Under the pieces are notes generated by a model that was not told the DNA's origin, made no database searches, and saw nothing but the letters and a program-made list of their open reading frames with translations. 64,000 bases of DNA from Leclercia sp. AS011 (GTDB lineage: Bacteria > Pseudomonadota > Gammaproteobacteria > Enterobacterales > Enterobacteriaceae), in the NCBI RefSeq assembly GCF_037152535.1, contig NZ_JBBCMA010000001.1, positions 1,736,001 to 1,800,000 on the forward strand, written 5' to 3'. Both the position numbers and the translations under genes were made by a program. The first letter of the stretch is position 1; each line of letters starts with the position of its first letter. This document shows, one piece after another, positions 55,823 to 63,447 of this stretch.

Positions 55823-55857
55823 TAGCGCCCGTTCCGGTAACAACGGAATGACAATAT

Positions 55858-55945
55858 GGTGAGGTGTCCGAGTGGCTGAAGGAGCACGCCTGGAAAGTGT
55901 GTATACGGCAACGTATCGAGGGTTCGAATCCCTCCCTCACCGCCA
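55858..55945 (+). tRNA. tRNA-Ser(GGA), copy 1
   Basis: 88-nt type II tRNA with a long variable arm. The acceptor stem GGTGAGG pairs with CCTCACC; the anticodon loop CTGGAAA has GGA (reads UCC/UCU), the T arm is GAGGGTTCGAATCCCTC, and the 3' end G-CCA is encoded. It matches E. coli serW/serX, and its place beside ghrA matches serX. An identical copy lies at 59119-59206. Confidence 0.98.
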
Positions 55946-55956
55946 TATTTAAAGAA

Positions 55957-55986
55957 GAGCTCGCATGAAAATGCGGGCTTTTTTTT
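55957..55986 (+). terminator. Intrinsic terminator in repeat unit 1
   Basis: Ten-bp stem GAGCTCGCAT-gaaa-ATGCGGGCTT followed by a T-run; ends the tRNA-Ser transcript. Confidence 0.9.
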
Positions 55987-56141
55987 CGCATATTGCACGC
56001 CACCGGGAGGGATGAGCCCCCTCGACTGAGGGTTCGACAACTGGCGACAGCCAGTTGGACAGACCGCGAACGCAGTGAGTGGGCTGCCCGAAGGGCGAGC
56101 GCAGCGAGTCAATCCCTCCCTCACCGCCATATTCGAGATGA

Positions 56142-56175
56142 GAGCTCGTACGAAAGTACGGGCTCTTTTCTTTTA
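56142..56175 (+). terminator. Second intrinsic terminator in repeat unit 2
   Basis: Ten-bp stem GAGCTCGTAC-gaaa-GTACGGGCTC followed by TTTTCTTTT. Two pairs differ from unit 1 but remain complementary. Confidence 0.88.
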
Positions 56176-56339
56176 TAGTCTCCCGAGAGGGAGGGATGAG
56201 AACCCCCGACCGAGGGTTCGACAACTGGCGACAGCCAGTTGGACAGCCTGAGAGCGCAGCGAACAGGCTGCCCGAAGGGCGAGCGCAGCGAGTCAATCCC
56301 TCCCGGTGCCAAATGCAGCACCCTGCGATCTGCTGAAAT

Positions 56340-56370
56340 GTCGGGTGGCGCTCACGCTTACCCGACCTAC
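56340..56370. repeat. REP element after repeat locus 1
   Basis: GTCGGGTGGCG and CTTACCCGACCTAC arms of a palindromic unit; the same element follows locus 2 at 59478-59508. Confidence 0.8.
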
Positions 56371-56397
56371 AAACCCCAAACCCAAACCCCACCCCAC

Positions 56398-57303
56398 TCA
56401 CTCCTCCACCATCCGCGCATACTCCTCGGTCAAAAAATCCACCAGCGTTCTGACGGACGGTAACAGCCCGCGCCGCGAAGGATAGACCGCGTGGATCACC
56501 TCCCGCCGCGGCTCCCACGCCTCAAGCACTTTTATCAACGCCCCTGACGCCAGCTGATCCTTGACCATCAAAATCGGCAACTGCACCAGGCCCACACCGG
56601 CCATCGCCGCCTCGCGCAGCGCCAGCATGTCGGTGGTGATCAGACGCGGGTGAAAATGGATCTCCGCCCGGGCCCCTTCCGGCCCGTTCAGCGCCCACTT
56701 ATGCACCTGTTTCCCCTCCCCCATACTCAGGCCGGGCCAGGCGCTGAGTTCAGACGGCACCTTCGGCATGCCCAGCCGGGCAATAAGCTCCGGCGATGCC
56801 ACCAGGCAGTGGCCTCTGTCAGCCAGTACCCGAAGAACCAGATCGCTGTCGTCAAAGGGGCGCGGGCGCACGCGAATCGCCACGTCGATGCCCTCCGCCA
56901 CCAGATCCACCCGCCGGTTAGTCGCCTCAAGCTGTAAGTTAATGCCGGGAAAGCGCGCCATAAACCTCGCCAGCATCGGGCCGACGTGGACATGCAGCAG
57001 CGTCACCGGACAGGTGATCCTCACCATGCCGCGGGGTTCGGCCTGCAACGCCGCAACGGCCTCCTCTGCCGCCTCGGCCTCTACCAGCATCGCCTTGCAG
57101 TGCTGATAGAAGGTGTGCCCCACCTCCGTAACCGCAAACTGGCGGGTGGTGCGCTGGATCAAGCGCACCCCGAGCCGCGTCTCCAGCTGGGCAATCCGTC
57201 GGCTGAGTTTAGATTTAGGCTCATCCAGCGCTCTGCCCGCCGCCGCGAAGCCACCGTGATCCACCACCTTCACAAACCACGCGAAATCATTGAGATCCTG
57301 CAT
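56398..57303 (-). CDS. LysR-family transcriptional regulator
   Basis: 301-aa LysR regulator. N-terminal HTH (about 2-60, GGFAAAGRALDEPKSKLSRR) and a C-terminal effector domain from about 90. It is divergent from the pirin/hydrolase genes 110 bp away and probably controls them. The three genes lie between two tRNA-Ser copies and are absent from the E. coli K-12 order at this site. Effector unknown. Confidence 0.87.
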   Translation of the reverse strand: MQDLNDFAWFVKVVDHGGFAAAGRALDEPKSKLSRRIAQLETRLGVRLIQRTTRQFAVTEVGHTFYQHCKAMLVEAEAAEEAVAALQAEPRGMVRITCPVTLLHVHVGPMLARFMARFPGINLQLEATNRRVDLVAEGIDVAIRVRPRPFDDSDLVLRVLADRGHCLVASPELIARLGMPKVPSELSAWPGLSMGEGKQVHKWALNGPEGARAEIHFHPRLITTDMLALREAAMAGVGLVQLPILMVKDQLASGALIKVLEAWEPRREVIHAVYPSRRGLLPSVRTLVDFLTEEYARMVEE

Positions 57304-57413
57304 AACGTCCTCGTCGTTCCATTTCAGGAACAGTGCATGTCATTTTTGCCATCTACCGGGATATTAAACCGGAATATAAGCTAATTACATCAACCGAACA
57401 TCAGGAGAAGACG

Positions 57414-58274
57414 ATGAAAAACGTAACAGGCATTTATACCGCACCCCGCCAGCACTGGGTTGGCGACGGTTTCCCGGTGCGTTCGATGTTTTCTTACCAG
57501 ACCCACGGCGAGTCGCTGAGCCCATTTTTACTGCTGGACTACGCCGGGCCGCACAGCTTCCCGGCAGATGGAGCCAAACGCGGCGTGGGTGAGCATCCCC
57601 ATCGCGGTTTTGAGACGGTCACTATCGTCTATTCCGGCGAAGTGGAGCACCGCGACTCAACAGGCAAAGGCGGCGTGATTGGCCCAGGTGACGTGCAGTG
57701 GATGACGGCCGGGTCCGGCATTCTGCATGAGGAGTTCCACTCCAGCGCCTTTGCGCAGCAAGGGGGTGAGCTAAAAATGATCCAGCTGTGGGTCAACCTG
57801 CCGGCGAAAGACAAGATGGCGACGCCGGGCTACCAGAGCATCACCAAAAATCAAATCCCGGTGGTTGCCCTGCCCGACAACAGCGGCGAGCTGCGGGTTA
57901 TCGCCGGACGCTACGGCGATGCCACCGGTCCGGCGCACACTTACTCCCCGCTGAACGTCTGGGACATCACCCTGCGTCAGGGCAGCCATCTGACGCTCGC
58001 TCAGCCTGCGGGCTGGAGCACGGCGCTGGTGGTGCTGGAAGGCCACGTGACGGTAAACGGTTCCGCCCAGGCGGGTGAAGCGCAGCTTGTTGTCCTGAGT
58101 CAGGAAGGCGAGAAGCTGCATCTCGAAGCCAGCGACGACGCCAAAGTGCTGGTGATGGCCGGAGAGCCGCTGAACGAACCCATCGTCGGCTACGGTCCGT
58201 TTGTGATGAACAGTAAAACCGAAATCGCAGAGGCTATTAGCGATTTCAACTCCGGCCGCTTCGGCCAGATCTGA
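57414..58274 (+). CDS. Pirin-family cupin protein
   Basis: 286-aa bicupin protein. The N-terminal pirin domain shows the metal site pattern in [20 protein letters not shown] (two His in HPHRG) and HRDSTGKGG, and [13 protein letters not shown]-terminal pirin domain follows from about 180. Family members include quercetin 2,3-dioxygenases and redox-linked regulators; which applies is unknown. ATG at 57414 ([11 protein letters not shown]) is preceded by AGGAG. It is 20 bp before a cysteine hydrolase gene. Confidence 0.88.
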   Translation: MKNVTGIYTAPRQHWVGDGFPVRSMFSYQTHGESLSPFLLLDYAGPHSFPADGAKRGVGEHPHRGFETVTIVYSGEVEHRDSTGKGGVIGPGDVQWMTAGSGILHEEFHSSAFAQQGGELKMIQLWVNLPAKDKMATPGYQSITKNQIPVVALPDNSGELRVIAGRYGDATGPAHTYSPLNVWDITLRQGSHLTLAQPAGWSTALVVLEGHVTVNGSAQAGEAQLVVLSQEGEKLHLEASDDAKVLVMAGEPLNEPIVGYGPFVMNSKTEIAEAISDFNSGRFGQI

Positions 58275-58294
58275 ACCTAATAAAGGAGAGAATC

Positions 58295-58972
58295 ATGTCT
58301 ACCCCAGCTAACTTTAACGGTGCTCGTCCGGTTATTGATGTGAATGATGCGGTGATGCTGCTGATCGACCACCAGAGCGGCCTGTTCCAGACCGTCGGTG
58401 ACATGCCAATGCCGGAGCTGCGCGCCCGCGCTGCGGCGCTGGCGAAAATCGCTACTCTGGCGAATATCCCGGTGATCACCACCGCCTCGGTGCCGCAAGG
58501 GCCAAACGGGCCGCTGATCCCGGAGATCCACGCTAATGCCCCGCATGCGCAGTACGTGGCGCGTAAAGGCGAGATCAACGCCTGGGATAACCCGGAATTC
58601 GTGGCCGCGGTGAAGGCGACCGGTCGCAGGACGCTGATTATCGCCGGGACCATTACCAGCGTCTGTATGGCATTCCCGTCAATCAGCGCGGTAGCGGACG
58701 GGTACAAAGTGTTTGCGGTGATCGACGCTTCGGGGACCTACAGCAAAATGGCGCAGGAGATAACCCTGGCGCGTGTGGTGCAGGCGGGCGTTGTGCCGAT
58801 GGATACCGCGGCGGTGGCCTCGGAGATCCAGCGCACCTGGAACCGTGAAGATGCGGCGCAGTGGGCGGAAGTCTACACGCACATCTTCCCGGCGTACCAG
58901 TTGCTGATCGAAAGCTACGGCAAGGCGCAAGAAGTGGTGAAGAACAGCGAAGCGCTCGATTCACAGCGTTAA
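58295..58972 (+). CDS. Isochorismatase-family cysteine hydrolase (YcaC-like)
   Basis: 225-aa hydrolase. The family triad is visible: Asp in [10 protein letters not shown] (about 24), Lys in ARKGEINAW (about 90), and Cys in ITSVCMAFP (about 123) with the preceding cis-peptide region. The WDNPEF and [15 protein letters not shown] segments match the YcaC group. Substrate unknown. Ribosome site AAAGGAG. Second gene of the pirin operon, closed by a stem-loop at 58978-59005. Confidence 0.9.
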   Translation: MSTPANFNGARPVIDVNDAVMLLIDHQSGLFQTVGDMPMPELRARAAALAKIATLANIPVITTASVPQGPNGPLIPEIHANAPHAQYVARKGEINAWDNPEFVAAVKATGRRTLIIAGTITSVCMAFPSISAVADGYKVFAVIDASGTYSKMAQEITLARVVQAGVVPMDTAAVASEIQRTWNREDAAQWAEVYTHIFPAYQLLIESYGKAQEVVKNSEALDSQR

Positions 58973-58977
58973 TGGTT

Positions 58978-59014
58978 AGCTCCACGGCCTGAAAACCGTG
59001 GAGCTGCTTATTGC
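58978..59014 (+). terminator. Probable terminator of the pirin-hydrolase operon
   Basis: AGCTCCACGG pairs with CCGTGGAGCT around an 8-nt loop, followed by GCTTATTGCTT; the T tract is broken. Confidence 0.65.
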
Positions 59015-59047
59015 TTAACCGAACGCGCAGTAAAGCAGAAAATCTGC

Positions 59048-59076
59048 TTGACCGTTTTAGCCTGACTCCCTATAGT
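59048..59076 (+). promoter_or_regulatory. Promoter of tRNA-Ser copy 2
   Basis: TTGACC at 59048-59053 and TATAGT at 59071-59076 with the ideal 17-bp spacer, followed by the GC-rich discriminator AGCGCCCCG. Different in sequence from the copy 1 promoter. Confidence 0.82.
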
Positions 59077-59118
59077 AGCGCCCCGTTGCCCCCGAGAGGA
59101 AAGGCAGCAAAACAATAT

Positions 59119-59206
59119 GGTGAGGTGTCCGAGTGGCTGAAGGAGCACGCCTGGAAAGTGTGTATACGGCAACGTATCGAGGGTTCGAATCCCTCCCTCA
59201 CCGCCA
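59119..59206 (+). tRNA. tRNA-Ser(GGA), copy 2
   Basis: Identical in all 88 nt to copy 1 at 55858-55945, GGA anticodon, encoded CCA. It has its own, unrelated promoter and the same downstream repeat. E. coli has no second tRNA-Ser at this site (phoH neighbourhood), so this looks like a local duplication. Confidence 0.98.
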
Positions 59207-59218
59207 TATTTAAAGAAG

Positions 59219-59247
59219 AGCTCGCATGAAAATGCGGGCTTTTTTTT
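59219..59247 (+). terminator. Intrinsic terminator of tRNA-Ser copy 2
   Basis: Same stem as at locus 1 (GCTCGCAT-gaaa-ATGCGGGC) with T-run. Confidence 0.9.
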
Positions 59248-59403
59248 CGCATATTGCACGGCTGCGGGAGGGATGAGACCCCTCGACCGAGGGTTCGACA
59301 ACTGGCGACAGCCAGTTGGACAGACCGCGAACGCAGTGAGTGGGCTGCCCGAAGGGCGAGCGCAGCGAGTCCATCCCTCCCTCACCGCCATATTCGAGAT
59401 GAG

Positions 59404-59439
59404 GGCTCGTACGAAAGTACGGGCTCTTTTCTTTTATAT
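59404..59439 (+). terminator. Second terminator at repeat locus 2
   Basis: GCTCGTAC-gaaa-GTACGGGC followed by TCTTTTCTTTT, as in unit 2 of locus 1. Confidence 0.85.
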
Positions 59440-59477
59440 TCTCCCGGTGCCAAATGAAGCGCCGTGCGGCCTGAAAC

Positions 59478-59508
59478 GTCGGGTGGCGCTCACGCTTACC
59501 CGACCTAC
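59478..59508. repeat. REP element after repeat locus 2
   Basis: Same palindromic unit as at 56340-56370, part of the longer duplication. Confidence 0.8.
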
Positions 59509-59527
59509 AAAATCCATCCGCTACAGT

Positions 59528-59557
59528 AAAAACAACAAAGCCCGGTTTCCCGGGCTC
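59528..59557 (-). terminator. Intrinsic terminator of phoH
   Basis: AGCCCGG-tttc-CCGGGCT; on the minus strand followed by TTGTTGTTTTT. Located just after the phoH stop. Confidence 0.85.
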
Positions 59558-59574
59558 TGCACACATCAACAGAC

Positions 59575-60639
59575 TCAATAGTAGGCGTTCAGTGTTCGCT
59601 GGCACAGGGCCGAGCGCACGCAGTCATCTTTAGTGAACTGCACTATCCCTACCATCTCATCCTCAACGAAACGTGCCAGCGCATCGCTCAGACCCGATTT
59701 GACGCCGGATGGCAGGTCGCACTGGGTGATATCCCCGTTGACGATCACCGTTACGTTTTCCCCGAGGCGCGTTAAAAACATCTTCATTTGCGCAGCAGTT
59801 ACGTTCTGAGCCTCGTCGAGAATCACAACCGCATTTTCAAATGTACGTCCGCGCATATAGGCGAACGGCGCAATTTCTACCTTGCCGATTTCCGGCCGCA
59901 GGCAGTACTGCATAAAAGATGCGCCCAGACGCTTGACCAGCACGTCATAAACGGGCCGGAAGTATGGCGCAAATTTCTCCGAAATATCACCAGGCAAGAA
60001 GCCGAGATCTTCATCGGCCTGCAAGACCGGGCGAGTGACAATAATCTTGTCGACGTCTTTATGAATCAGAGCCTCTGCCGCTTTGGCTGCACTTATCCAG
60101 GTTTTCCCGCACCCGGCTTCCCCGGTGGCGAAAATCAGCGACTTATTCTCAATAGCATTCAGGTACTGCGCCTGAGCGTCATTGCGTGCAACAACTGGCG
60201 TCATATCCCGGCTGTCCCGTGCCATGCCAATTGCTTCAACACCACTCATCTGCACAAGCGAGGTGACCGACTCTTCTTCACGCTGTTTATGGCTACGTGA
60301 ATCCCGTCTCAGCACACGTTTTGCTTCACGACGAGCTTTGATCACTGCTTTTTGTCTTCCCATGGATAGCACCTTGAGTTGTTGGTATTCATCACTCGTA
60401 CCGGCATCGGTACGATTAGGCGAACAAACATCTGAGGGTTGGCTTCCTTCTAAGCCATAGCTTACTTGGTTAAATGACCCGGCCGAATCGCTATGCTCAC
60501 CATTCGTCAGGTCGGAAAAATCAGGATTTGCTGTGGAGGGGGAGAATTTTTCGGTGAAGAGATCGCTGCCGGAGTGTGAGCCTCCGCGCCGGGTGCTGCG
60601 GTTGTTACGTTTGCCTTGTCCAGTAGAGGACCCAACCAT
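59575..60639 (-). CDS. phoH: PhoH family ATPase
   Basis: 354-aa as read from the first ATG at 60639. The ATPase core has Walker A GEAGCGKTW and Walker B VVILDEAQN. It is phosphate-starvation induced in E. coli. The first 92 residues are Ser/Gly/Arg-rich and low in complexity. A second start at 60363 (MGRQKAVIKARRE, 262 aa) has AAGG eight bases upstream and marks where family sequence begins, so the long form may be over-extended. As I recall, E. coli PhoH is listed at 354 aa, which would favour the long form. Confidence 0.9.
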   Translation of the reverse strand: MVGSSTGQGKRNNRSTRRGGSHSGSDLFTEKFSPSTANPDFSDLTNGEHSDSAGSFNQVSYGLEGSQPSDVCSPNRTDAGTSDEYQQLKVLSMGRQKAVIKARREAKRVLRRDSRSHKQREEESVTSLVQMSGVEAIGMARDSRDMTPVVARNDAQAQYLNAIENKSLIFATGEAGCGKTWISAAKAAEALIHKDVDKIIVTRPVLQADEDLGFLPGDISEKFAPYFRPVYDVLVKRLGASFMQYCLRPEIGKVEIAPFAYMRGRTFENAVVILDEAQNVTAAQMKMFLTRLGENVTVIVNGDITQCDLPSGVKSGLSDALARFVEDEMVGIVQFTKDDCVRSALCQRTLNAYY

Positions 60640-60824
60640 TCGCGATCTCCAGAGTGATTCATGTTCACTGTAAGGTTTACCGCTTTCTTACTCTAAGTAC
60701 ATCAGGATTTAGCATGAATGCAACATTATTTTTACCTGAGTGCAACTTTTAAGATTCGCCTGACAGCATTAATGAGTCTGCTAGCGAAATATTACACAAT
60801 TATAACAAGGAGATAGAGAGACGT

Positions 60825-60858
60825 AAAAAATGTGTCCCGCTTAAGGGGTAAGCGGGAC
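60825..60858 (-). terminator. Intrinsic terminator of the efe operon
   Basis: GTCCCGCTTA pairs with TAAGCGGGAC around a 5-nt loop; a run of T follows on the minus strand, just after the efeB stop. The 60640-60824 stretch before phoH is AT-rich with no gene seen. Confidence 0.85.
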
Positions 60859-60863
60859 GGGAT

Positions 60864-62147
60864 TCAGGCTTCAAGCAGCCCCTGAGCGAGCCAGCCGTTT
60901 TTATCACGCACGCCCGGCAGAGCAAAGAAATAGCCCCCACCCACCGGCTTGATGTACTCCTCCAGCGCTTCACCGTTCAGACGCTTCTGCACGGTCAAAA
61001 AGCCCTGCTCCAGATCGTGCTGGAAGCAGACAAACAGCAGGCCCATATCCAGCTGCCCGGAATTGGTCACCCCCAGCGAGTAGCTGTAGCCCCGGCGCAT
61101 CATCAGGTTAGACTCAGTCTCCTTTGTACGCGGGTTGGCGAGACGGATATGGCTGTCGAGGGCAATCACATTGCCATCGGGATCGCTGGCGTAATCCGGC
61201 ACGTCGTGCTCGTTTTTCATGCCCAGCGGCGCGCCGCTGTGCTTGTCGCGGCCAAAAATGGTCTGCTGCTCTTTCAGCGGCGTGCGATCCCAGAACTCAA
61301 CGTGGAACTGGATAATGCGCACCGCCTGATAGCTGCCCCCCACCGTCCAGGCCGGTTCGCCCTGATCCGCTGTCACCCACACCACGCTGTCCATCAGGGG
61401 CGCATCCTGGCTGTTCGGGTTGGCGGTGCCATCCTTAAAGCCGAGCAGATTCACCGGCGTCTCTTTGCCTTTGCTGCGCGCGGCGTGGTCAGAGATAAAC
61501 CCTTCCCGCTTCCAGCGCACGCTCAGCAGATCCGGGGTGTGCTTGATGAGATCCCGCAGGGCGTGGATCACCGTGTCCTGGGTGTTGGCGCAGATCTGGA
61601 TCAGCACATCACCGTGGCACAGGGCCGCATCCAGGGAGTCATTCGGGAAGCGCACCATCTTCTGCAACGATTTCGGTTTCTGCGGCGCGAGGCCGAAGCG
61701 ATCGTCAAACAGCGAGGCCCCGAGCGATACCGTCATGGTCAGGTTATCCGGGGCGATAAAGGCCCCCAGGATCCCGGAGTCCATCGGCGGCAGACGCGGG
61801 TTCGGCGTATCGGGGGCCGGGCCGCCGGTGGTCAGAAAGGCAATGCGCTGGGTCAGGAGACGGAACAAGCGTTCCAGCTCGCTTTTGTCGCTGGCCAGCA
61901 CATCAAAAGCCACCAGCATCATCGACGCCTGCTGCGGGGTTAAGATCCCCGCCTGATGCGTACCGTAGAACGGCTGAGTCTCCATCCGGGCATCCGGGGA
62001 GAGCGTGCCCGGCGCGCTCTGCGGTTTTGCTGCATGCGCCATCGGGCAACCGCCTGCCAGGGCAAGAGCGCCGCCAAGCGCCCCTACCCCTTTCAACAAC
62101 CGACGTCGTGACGGTTCAGCCACGTCGTACTCGTCATGCTTGTTCAT
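60864..62147 (-). CDS. efeB: Tat-exported DyP-type heme peroxidase EfeB
   Basis: 427-aa periplasmic peroxidase of the EfeUOB iron-uptake system. Twin-arginine signal SRRRLLKG with AHA cleavage, then DyP domain with GFKDGTANP (distal Asp) and later [11 protein letters not shown] with proximal-region residues. It may release iron from heme or oxidise substrates. ATG at 62147 lies 4 bp after the efeO stop; an earlier ATG at 62174 would overlap efeO. Confidence 0.96.
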   Translation of the reverse strand: MNKHDEYDVAEPSRRRLLKGVGALGGALALAGGCPMAHAAKPQSAPGTLSPDARMETQPFYGTHQAGILTPQQASMMLVAFDVLASDKSELERLFRLLTQRIAFLTTGGPAPDTPNPRLPPMDSGILGAFIAPDNLTMTVSLGASLFDDRFGLAPQKPKSLQKMVRFPNDSLDAALCHGDVLIQICANTQDTVIHALRDLIKHTPDLLSVRWKREGFISDHAARSKGKETPVNLLGFKDGTANPNSQDAPLMDSVVWVTADQGEPAWTVGGSYQAVRIIQFHVEFWDRTPLKEQQTIFGRDKHSGAPLGMKNEHDVPDYASDPDGNVIALDSHIRLANPRTKETESNLMMRRGYSYSLGVTNSGQLDMGLLFVCFQHDLEQGFLTVQKRLNGEALEEYIKPVGGGYFFALPGVRDKNGWLAQGLLEA

Positions 62148-62151
62148 CAAC

Positions 62152-63279
62152 TTAGTCCAGACCCAGTACGCCACGCAGCTGCGCCAGATCTTCTGCCAGA
62201 GTGGTGATCGGCCCTTTCAGGGCGTTACGGTCGGCATCGGTCAGCTTGTCGTAAGTTTCAAACCCGTCCTGGGTGCGGTATTTCGCCAGAATGGTGTTCA
62301 CTTTTTTGAAGTTGGCATCCACTTTCGCCAGCAGTTCGCTGTTATCTTTTTGCAGCTGAGGACGCAGCAGGTCCACGATCTTCTGCGCGCCTTCGACGTT
62401 GGCCTGGAAGTCCCACAGGTCGGTATGGCTGTAGCGGTCTTCTTCCCCGCTGATCTTGCTGGCCGCTACTTCTTCAATCAGCCCTGCCGCGCCACCCACC
62501 ACTTTTGACGGCGGGAAGGCCAGCTCGCTGATGCGCTTTTGCAGCTCCAGAACGTCGCTGTTCAGCTGCGTCGCGTACTGCTCCATCCCCTTAGTGGAGT
62601 TGTCGCCAAACAGCGCTTTCTCCAGACGGTGGAAGCCGGTGAATTTTGGATCGGCGGCTTTCTGCTCGTAATCATCTTCGCGGGCATCGATGCTGCCATC
62701 GAGGTCAGAGAACAGCTCGGCGATCGGCTCGATGCGCTCGTAGTGCTGACGGGTCGGCGCATACAGGGATTTGGCTTTTTCGATATCGCCCGCTTTCACC
62801 GCATCGGTAAAGGCTTTGGTACCGGCAACCAGGTCAGCAGTCTCTTTCGTCACATAGGCTTTGTAAGCGGTAATGGCATCGCCCAGGCTCAGCAGCGCGT
62901 CACCTTTCGCGGCATCGGCGGTGGCGGCACCTTTAACGATCAGCTTGCCTTTCGGGTTGGTCAGCAGGCCGCAGGTCATGTCGTATTCACCCGGCTGCAG
63001 GTTAGCAGTCATCTTCTGGCTGAAGCCCGGGGCGATGTTCTCGCGCTCTTCCACCACCATCACCCCTTTGAGGATCTCCCACTCCAGTGCTTTCTGGCTG
63101 TGGTTCTGGATGATGAACTGGGTTTTACCGCTGTTGACCGTGATGGTCATCGGCTCACACTGTTTATCATTGACGGTAACTTTTACCTGCGGAACATCCG
63201 CGGCCTGTGCAGCAAATGCAGACGCAATCAGCGCTGCAACGCCAGCCTGTAACGCACTGCGACGAAAGTGGATTGCCAT
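62152..63279 (-). CDS. efeO: Periplasmic iron-binding protein EfeO
   Basis: 375-aa periplasmic protein. Signal peptide (about 1-26, after AAQA); an N-terminal cupredoxin-like domain ([14 protein letters not shown] ... CGLLTNPKG) and a C-terminal M75/imelysin domain with HRLEKALFG (HxxE) metal site. It probably binds ferrous/ferric iron for EfeU. ATG at 63279 ([10 protein letters not shown]) was chosen. An ERIC element separates it from efeU. Confidence 0.96.
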   Translation of the reverse strand: MAIHFRRSALQAGVAALIASAFAAQAADVPQVKVTVNDKQCEPMTITVNSGKTQFIIQNHSQKALEWEILKGVMVVEERENIAPGFSQKMTANLQPGEYDMTCGLLTNPKGKLIVKGAATADAAKGDALLSLGDAITAYKAYVTKETADLVAGTKAFTDAVKAGDIEKAKSLYAPTRQHYERIEPIAELFSDLDGSIDAREDDYEQKAADPKFTGFHRLEKALFGDNSTKGMEQYATQLNSDVLELQKRISELAFPPSKVVGGAAGLIEEVAASKISGEEDRYSHTDLWDFQANVEGAQKIVDLLRPQLQKDNSELLAKVDANFKKVNTILAKYRTQDGFETYDKLTDADRNALKGPITTLAEDLAQLRGVLGLD

Positions 63280-63310
63280 AATTGTTCCCTTTTGAAAGTA
63301 TGTTGTAACT

Positions 63311-63435
63311 ATACACGTCATCCTTCAAGCTGCCTCTGCGTTGGCTTCGTCTGTTCACCCCAGTCACTTACTTGAGTAAGCTCCCGGGGATTCTCAGTCT
63401 TGCCGCCTTGATGCAACTTGAATGATTTTGTGTAT
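63311..63435. repeat. ERIC element (intergenic repeat unit)
   Basis: 125-bp imperfect palindrome. Ends ATACAC and GTGTAT are inverted, and the core around 63354-63396 (CACCCCAGTCACTTACT and AGTAAGCTCC) matches ERIC consensus. It lies between efeU and efeO and so is transcribed with the operon. Confidence 0.9.
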
Positions 63436-63447
63436 GCATTTAGCACT

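Larger units (their letters stand above)
55928..56304 (+). repeat. 184-bp tandem repeat locus 1 after tRNA-Ser
   Basis: Two full 184-bp units (55928-56111, 56112-56295) and the first nine bases of a third. Each unit begins with the last ~22 nt of the tRNA gene (ATCCCTCCCTCACCGCCA + TATT), then an intrinsic terminator hairpin, then a 116-nt segment whose ends GGGAGGGAT and ATCCCTCCC pair (56005-56120, 56189-56304). Each 116-nt segment holds the T-arm half GAGGGTTCGA split from ATCCCTCC by a 74-nt insert. Unlike a real tRNA, no acceptor stem or anticodon is formed. The layout resembles the E. coli tyrT/rtT repeats. Confidence 0.9.
59189..59445 (+). repeat. 184-bp tandem repeat locus 2 after tRNA-Ser
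   Basis: One full unit (59189-59372) and the first ~73 bp of a second. It carries the tRNA tail, the terminator, the 116-nt segment (59266-59381), the tail again and the second terminator (59404-59439), then joins directly to GGTGCCAAATG. Relative to locus 1 it lacks 120 bp (56185-56304), with CTCCC at both deletion ends. The 334-bp region 59112-59445 matches 55851-56184. Confidence 0.9.

Noticed and set aside
56005..56304. Additional tRNA genes in the repeats
   Set aside because: Copies keep only the T-arm half and 3' tail; no acceptor 5' strand, D-arm or anticodon arm is present.
55779..56518. Overlapping minus-strand reading frames antisense to tRNA-Ser and its repeats (e.g. 55779-56003, 55949-56518)
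   Set aside because: They read through the tRNA, terminators and structured repeats in several frames with no family match; the openness comes from the GC-rich repeat. The same frames recur at 59008-59605.
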